Shown here: positions 5,379 through 6,529 of the stretch, piece by piece | Layout: every line of letters begins with the position of its first letter | How positions within the stretch are numbered: position 1 is the stretch's first letter | NCBI GenBank assembly: GCA_028290345.1 | Contig: JAQGKB010000178.1 | Location: 1 to 6,529, forward strand | Origin: Hyphomicrobiales bacterium | Lineage (GTDB): Bacteria; Pseudomonadota; Alphaproteobacteria; Rhizobiales; Devosiaceae | Direction: 5' to 3' | DNA length: 6,529 bases | Made by a program: the position numbers and the translations under genes | Notes under the pieces: generated by a model | The model's input: the letters and a program-made list of their open reading frames with translations, nothing else | Told to the model about the DNA's origin: nothing | Database searches by the model: none

Positions 5379-5710
5379 GCAGCCCGGCGACCGATCGGCG
5401 ACGTTTCCCATCGCTCGCCTACGGGCTGATTCTCGCGGCCATCCTGCTGCTGGCTTTGCTGCCGCTGATCTCAGTCCTCGTTGCTAGCAGCATCGCCGAG
5501 GCCAATGGCTGCCCGCTCGATGAGGGCAGCGTGCATGCCTGCCTCGTGGCTGGCCATGACCTCGGCGAGCTCCTATATACCCTCGGCGTGCTTGGCTGGC
5601 TGATGCTGGCCAGCCTGCCGCTCGGCGGTATCGGCGTTATCGTCTGGCTGGTGATCCTCATCATCCACCATGCCGCCTGGGCTCGCAGCAACCGAAAGGC
5701 CGCGCCATGA
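5375..5710 (+). CDS. Two-helix inner-membrane protein of unknown function
   Basis: I do not recognise a named family for this 111-residue protein. The N-terminus is basic (DRRR at 7-10). A first membrane helix runs from about 16 to 40. A loop at 41-66 contains C46 and C56 (GCPLDEG and HAC), and a second helix runs from about 68 to 98. The short C-terminus is basic (ARSNRK). By the positive-inside rule both ends are cytoplasmic and the cysteine-bearing loop faces the periplasm, where a disulfide is possible. The gene overlaps hisA and hisF by four bases each (ATGA at 5375-5378 and 5707-5710), so it is almost surely translated and coupled to both. Its base composition and codon use look like those of its neighbours. 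A direct role in histidine synthesis is not implied by the sequence. Confidence 0.82.
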   Translation: MSSPATDRRRFPSLAYGLILAAILLLALLPLISVLVASSIAEANGCPLDEGSVHACLVAGHDLGELLYTLGVLGWLMLASLPLGGIGVIVWLVILIIHHAAWARSNRKAAP

Positions 5711-6513
5711 CACTGAAGACCCGGCTCATCCCCTGCCTCGACGTCAAGGACGGACGCGTGGTGAAGGGCGTGCAATTCGTCGATCTGGTCGATGCCGGCG
5801 ACCCGGTTGAAGCCGCCATCGCCTATGACGCGGCGGGCGCCGATGAGCTCTGCTTCCTCGATATCACGGCCAGCCACGAAGGCCGTGAGACGATTTTCGA
5901 CGTCGTCGCCCGCACCGCCGAGCACTGTTTCATGCCGGTCACCGTCGGCGGCGGCGTGCGCAGCATCGAGGATATCCGCAAACTGCTGCTCTCGGGCGCC
6001 GACAAAGTGGCGATCAATTCGGCTGCCGTGAACGATCCCGATTTTATCGCCCGCGCCGCCGACAAGTTCGGCGACCAGTGCATCGTCGTCTCGGTCGATG
6101 CGCGCCGCCGTGCGACGCAAGCCGCCGGCGGCGACAATCGCAGCGCTTGGGAAATCTTCACCCATGGCGGCCGCAACGCCACCGGGATCGACGCCCTCGA
6201 ATTCGCCCAGCGCATGGTTGGCCTCGGGGCTGGCGAGCTGCTGGTCACCTCGATGGATCGCGACGGCACCAAATCCGGTTTCGATCTCGAACTCACCCGC
6301 GCCATCGCCGATGCGGTGCACGTTCCGGTCATCGCCTCGGGCGGCGTCGGTACGCTCGACGACCTGGTCGACGGGGTGAAGATCGGCCACGCCAGCGCCG
6401 TGCTTGCCGCCTCGATCTTCCATTTTGGGACTTTCACCATCCCGCAGGCCAAGGCGCATTTGCAGAGCCACGGCGTTCCCGTCCGCACCGATCCGGCCGA
6501 CCAGATCGCCTGA
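5707..6513 (+). CDS. hisF: Imidazole glycerol phosphate synthase, cyclase subunit HisF
   Basis: HisF uses ammonia delivered by HisH to cyclise and cleave PRFAR, giving imidazole-glycerol phosphate and the purine intermediate AICAR. The 268 residues form a (beta/alpha)8 barrel related to HisA. The catalytic aspartates are D12 in IPCLDVKDGRVVKG and D131 in VVSVDARRR. Phosphate-binding loops are VGGGVRS at 80-86 and ASGGVGT at 210-216. WEIFTHGGRNATGID (148-162) and LLVTSMDRDGTKSGFD are typical of alphaproteobacterial HisF. A few extra residues (RRATQAAGGDNRS) precede WEIF, as I recall for rhizobial relatives. The start overlaps the previous stop as ATGA, and GAAAGG (5694-5699) lies seven bases upstream. 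Sixteen bases follow the stop before the window ends; hisE is the expected next gene. Confidence 0.97.
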   Translation: MTLKTRLIPCLDVKDGRVVKGVQFVDLVDAGDPVEAAIAYDAAGADELCFLDITASHEGRETIFDVVARTAEHCFMPVTVGGGVRSIEDIRKLLLSGADKVAINSAAVNDPDFIARAADKFGDQCIVVSVDARRRATQAAGGDNRSAWEIFTHGGRNATGIDALEFAQRMVGLGAGELLVTSMDRDGTKSGFDLELTRAIADAVHVPVIASGGVGTLDDLVDGVKIGHASAVLAASIFHFGTFTIPQAKAHLQSHGVPVRTDPADQIA

Positions 6514-6529
6514 ACCAATTCGCCCCAAG

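Noticed and set aside
6100..6150. Extra residues in HisF before WEIFTHGG as a novel insertion
   Set aside because: Similar short insertions occur at this loop in rhizobial HisF as I recall them; all catalytic and phosphate-binding residues are intact.

Overview
The window is GC-rich and compact. Its gene order and protein sequences point to an alphaproteobacterium of the Hyphomicrobiales (Rhizobiales), possibly Devosia-like; the genus cannot be fixed from sequence alone. The indicators are the order Smr - Xre regulator - hslU/hslV - hisB - DUF2628 - hisH - hisA - hisF, an HslV with an N-terminal extension before its catalytic threonine, a monofunctional HisB, and palindromic intergenic repeats of types common in this group.

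Layout. Positions 3-59 hold the last codons of a + strand protein, most likely an Smr-domain protein. It overlaps by one base a small Xre-type DNA-binding regulator (59-430). A 309 bp gap (431-739) between convergent genes has no credible gene but carries three palindromic repeat units. On the - strand, hslV (2703-2143) and hslU (2056-740) form the HslVU (ClpQY) ATP-dependent protease operon. A 135 bp divergent region (2704-2838) separates hslV from the histidine genes on the + strand.

Histidine cluster. The order is hisB (2839-3426), a small DUF2628-like membrane protein (3481-3843), hisH (3845-4501), a 145 bp gap with a large inverted repeat, hisA (4647-5378), an unidentified two-helix membrane protein (5375-5710), and hisF (5707-6513). 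HisA makes PRFAR. The HisH-HisF glutamine amidotransferase/cyclase converts PRFAR to imidazole-glycerol phosphate and AICAR. HisB dehydrates imidazole-glycerol phosphate. The window therefore covers consecutive middle steps of histidine synthesis. hisE probably follows just past the right edge, by analogy with related genomes.

I see no previously undescribed system. The points most worth a second look are the two small membrane proteins built into the his operon, one joined to hisA and hisF by ATGA overlaps on both sides; the near-perfect 35 bp inverted repeat that splits the operon between hisH and hisA; and the cluster of palindromic repeats downstream of hslU.
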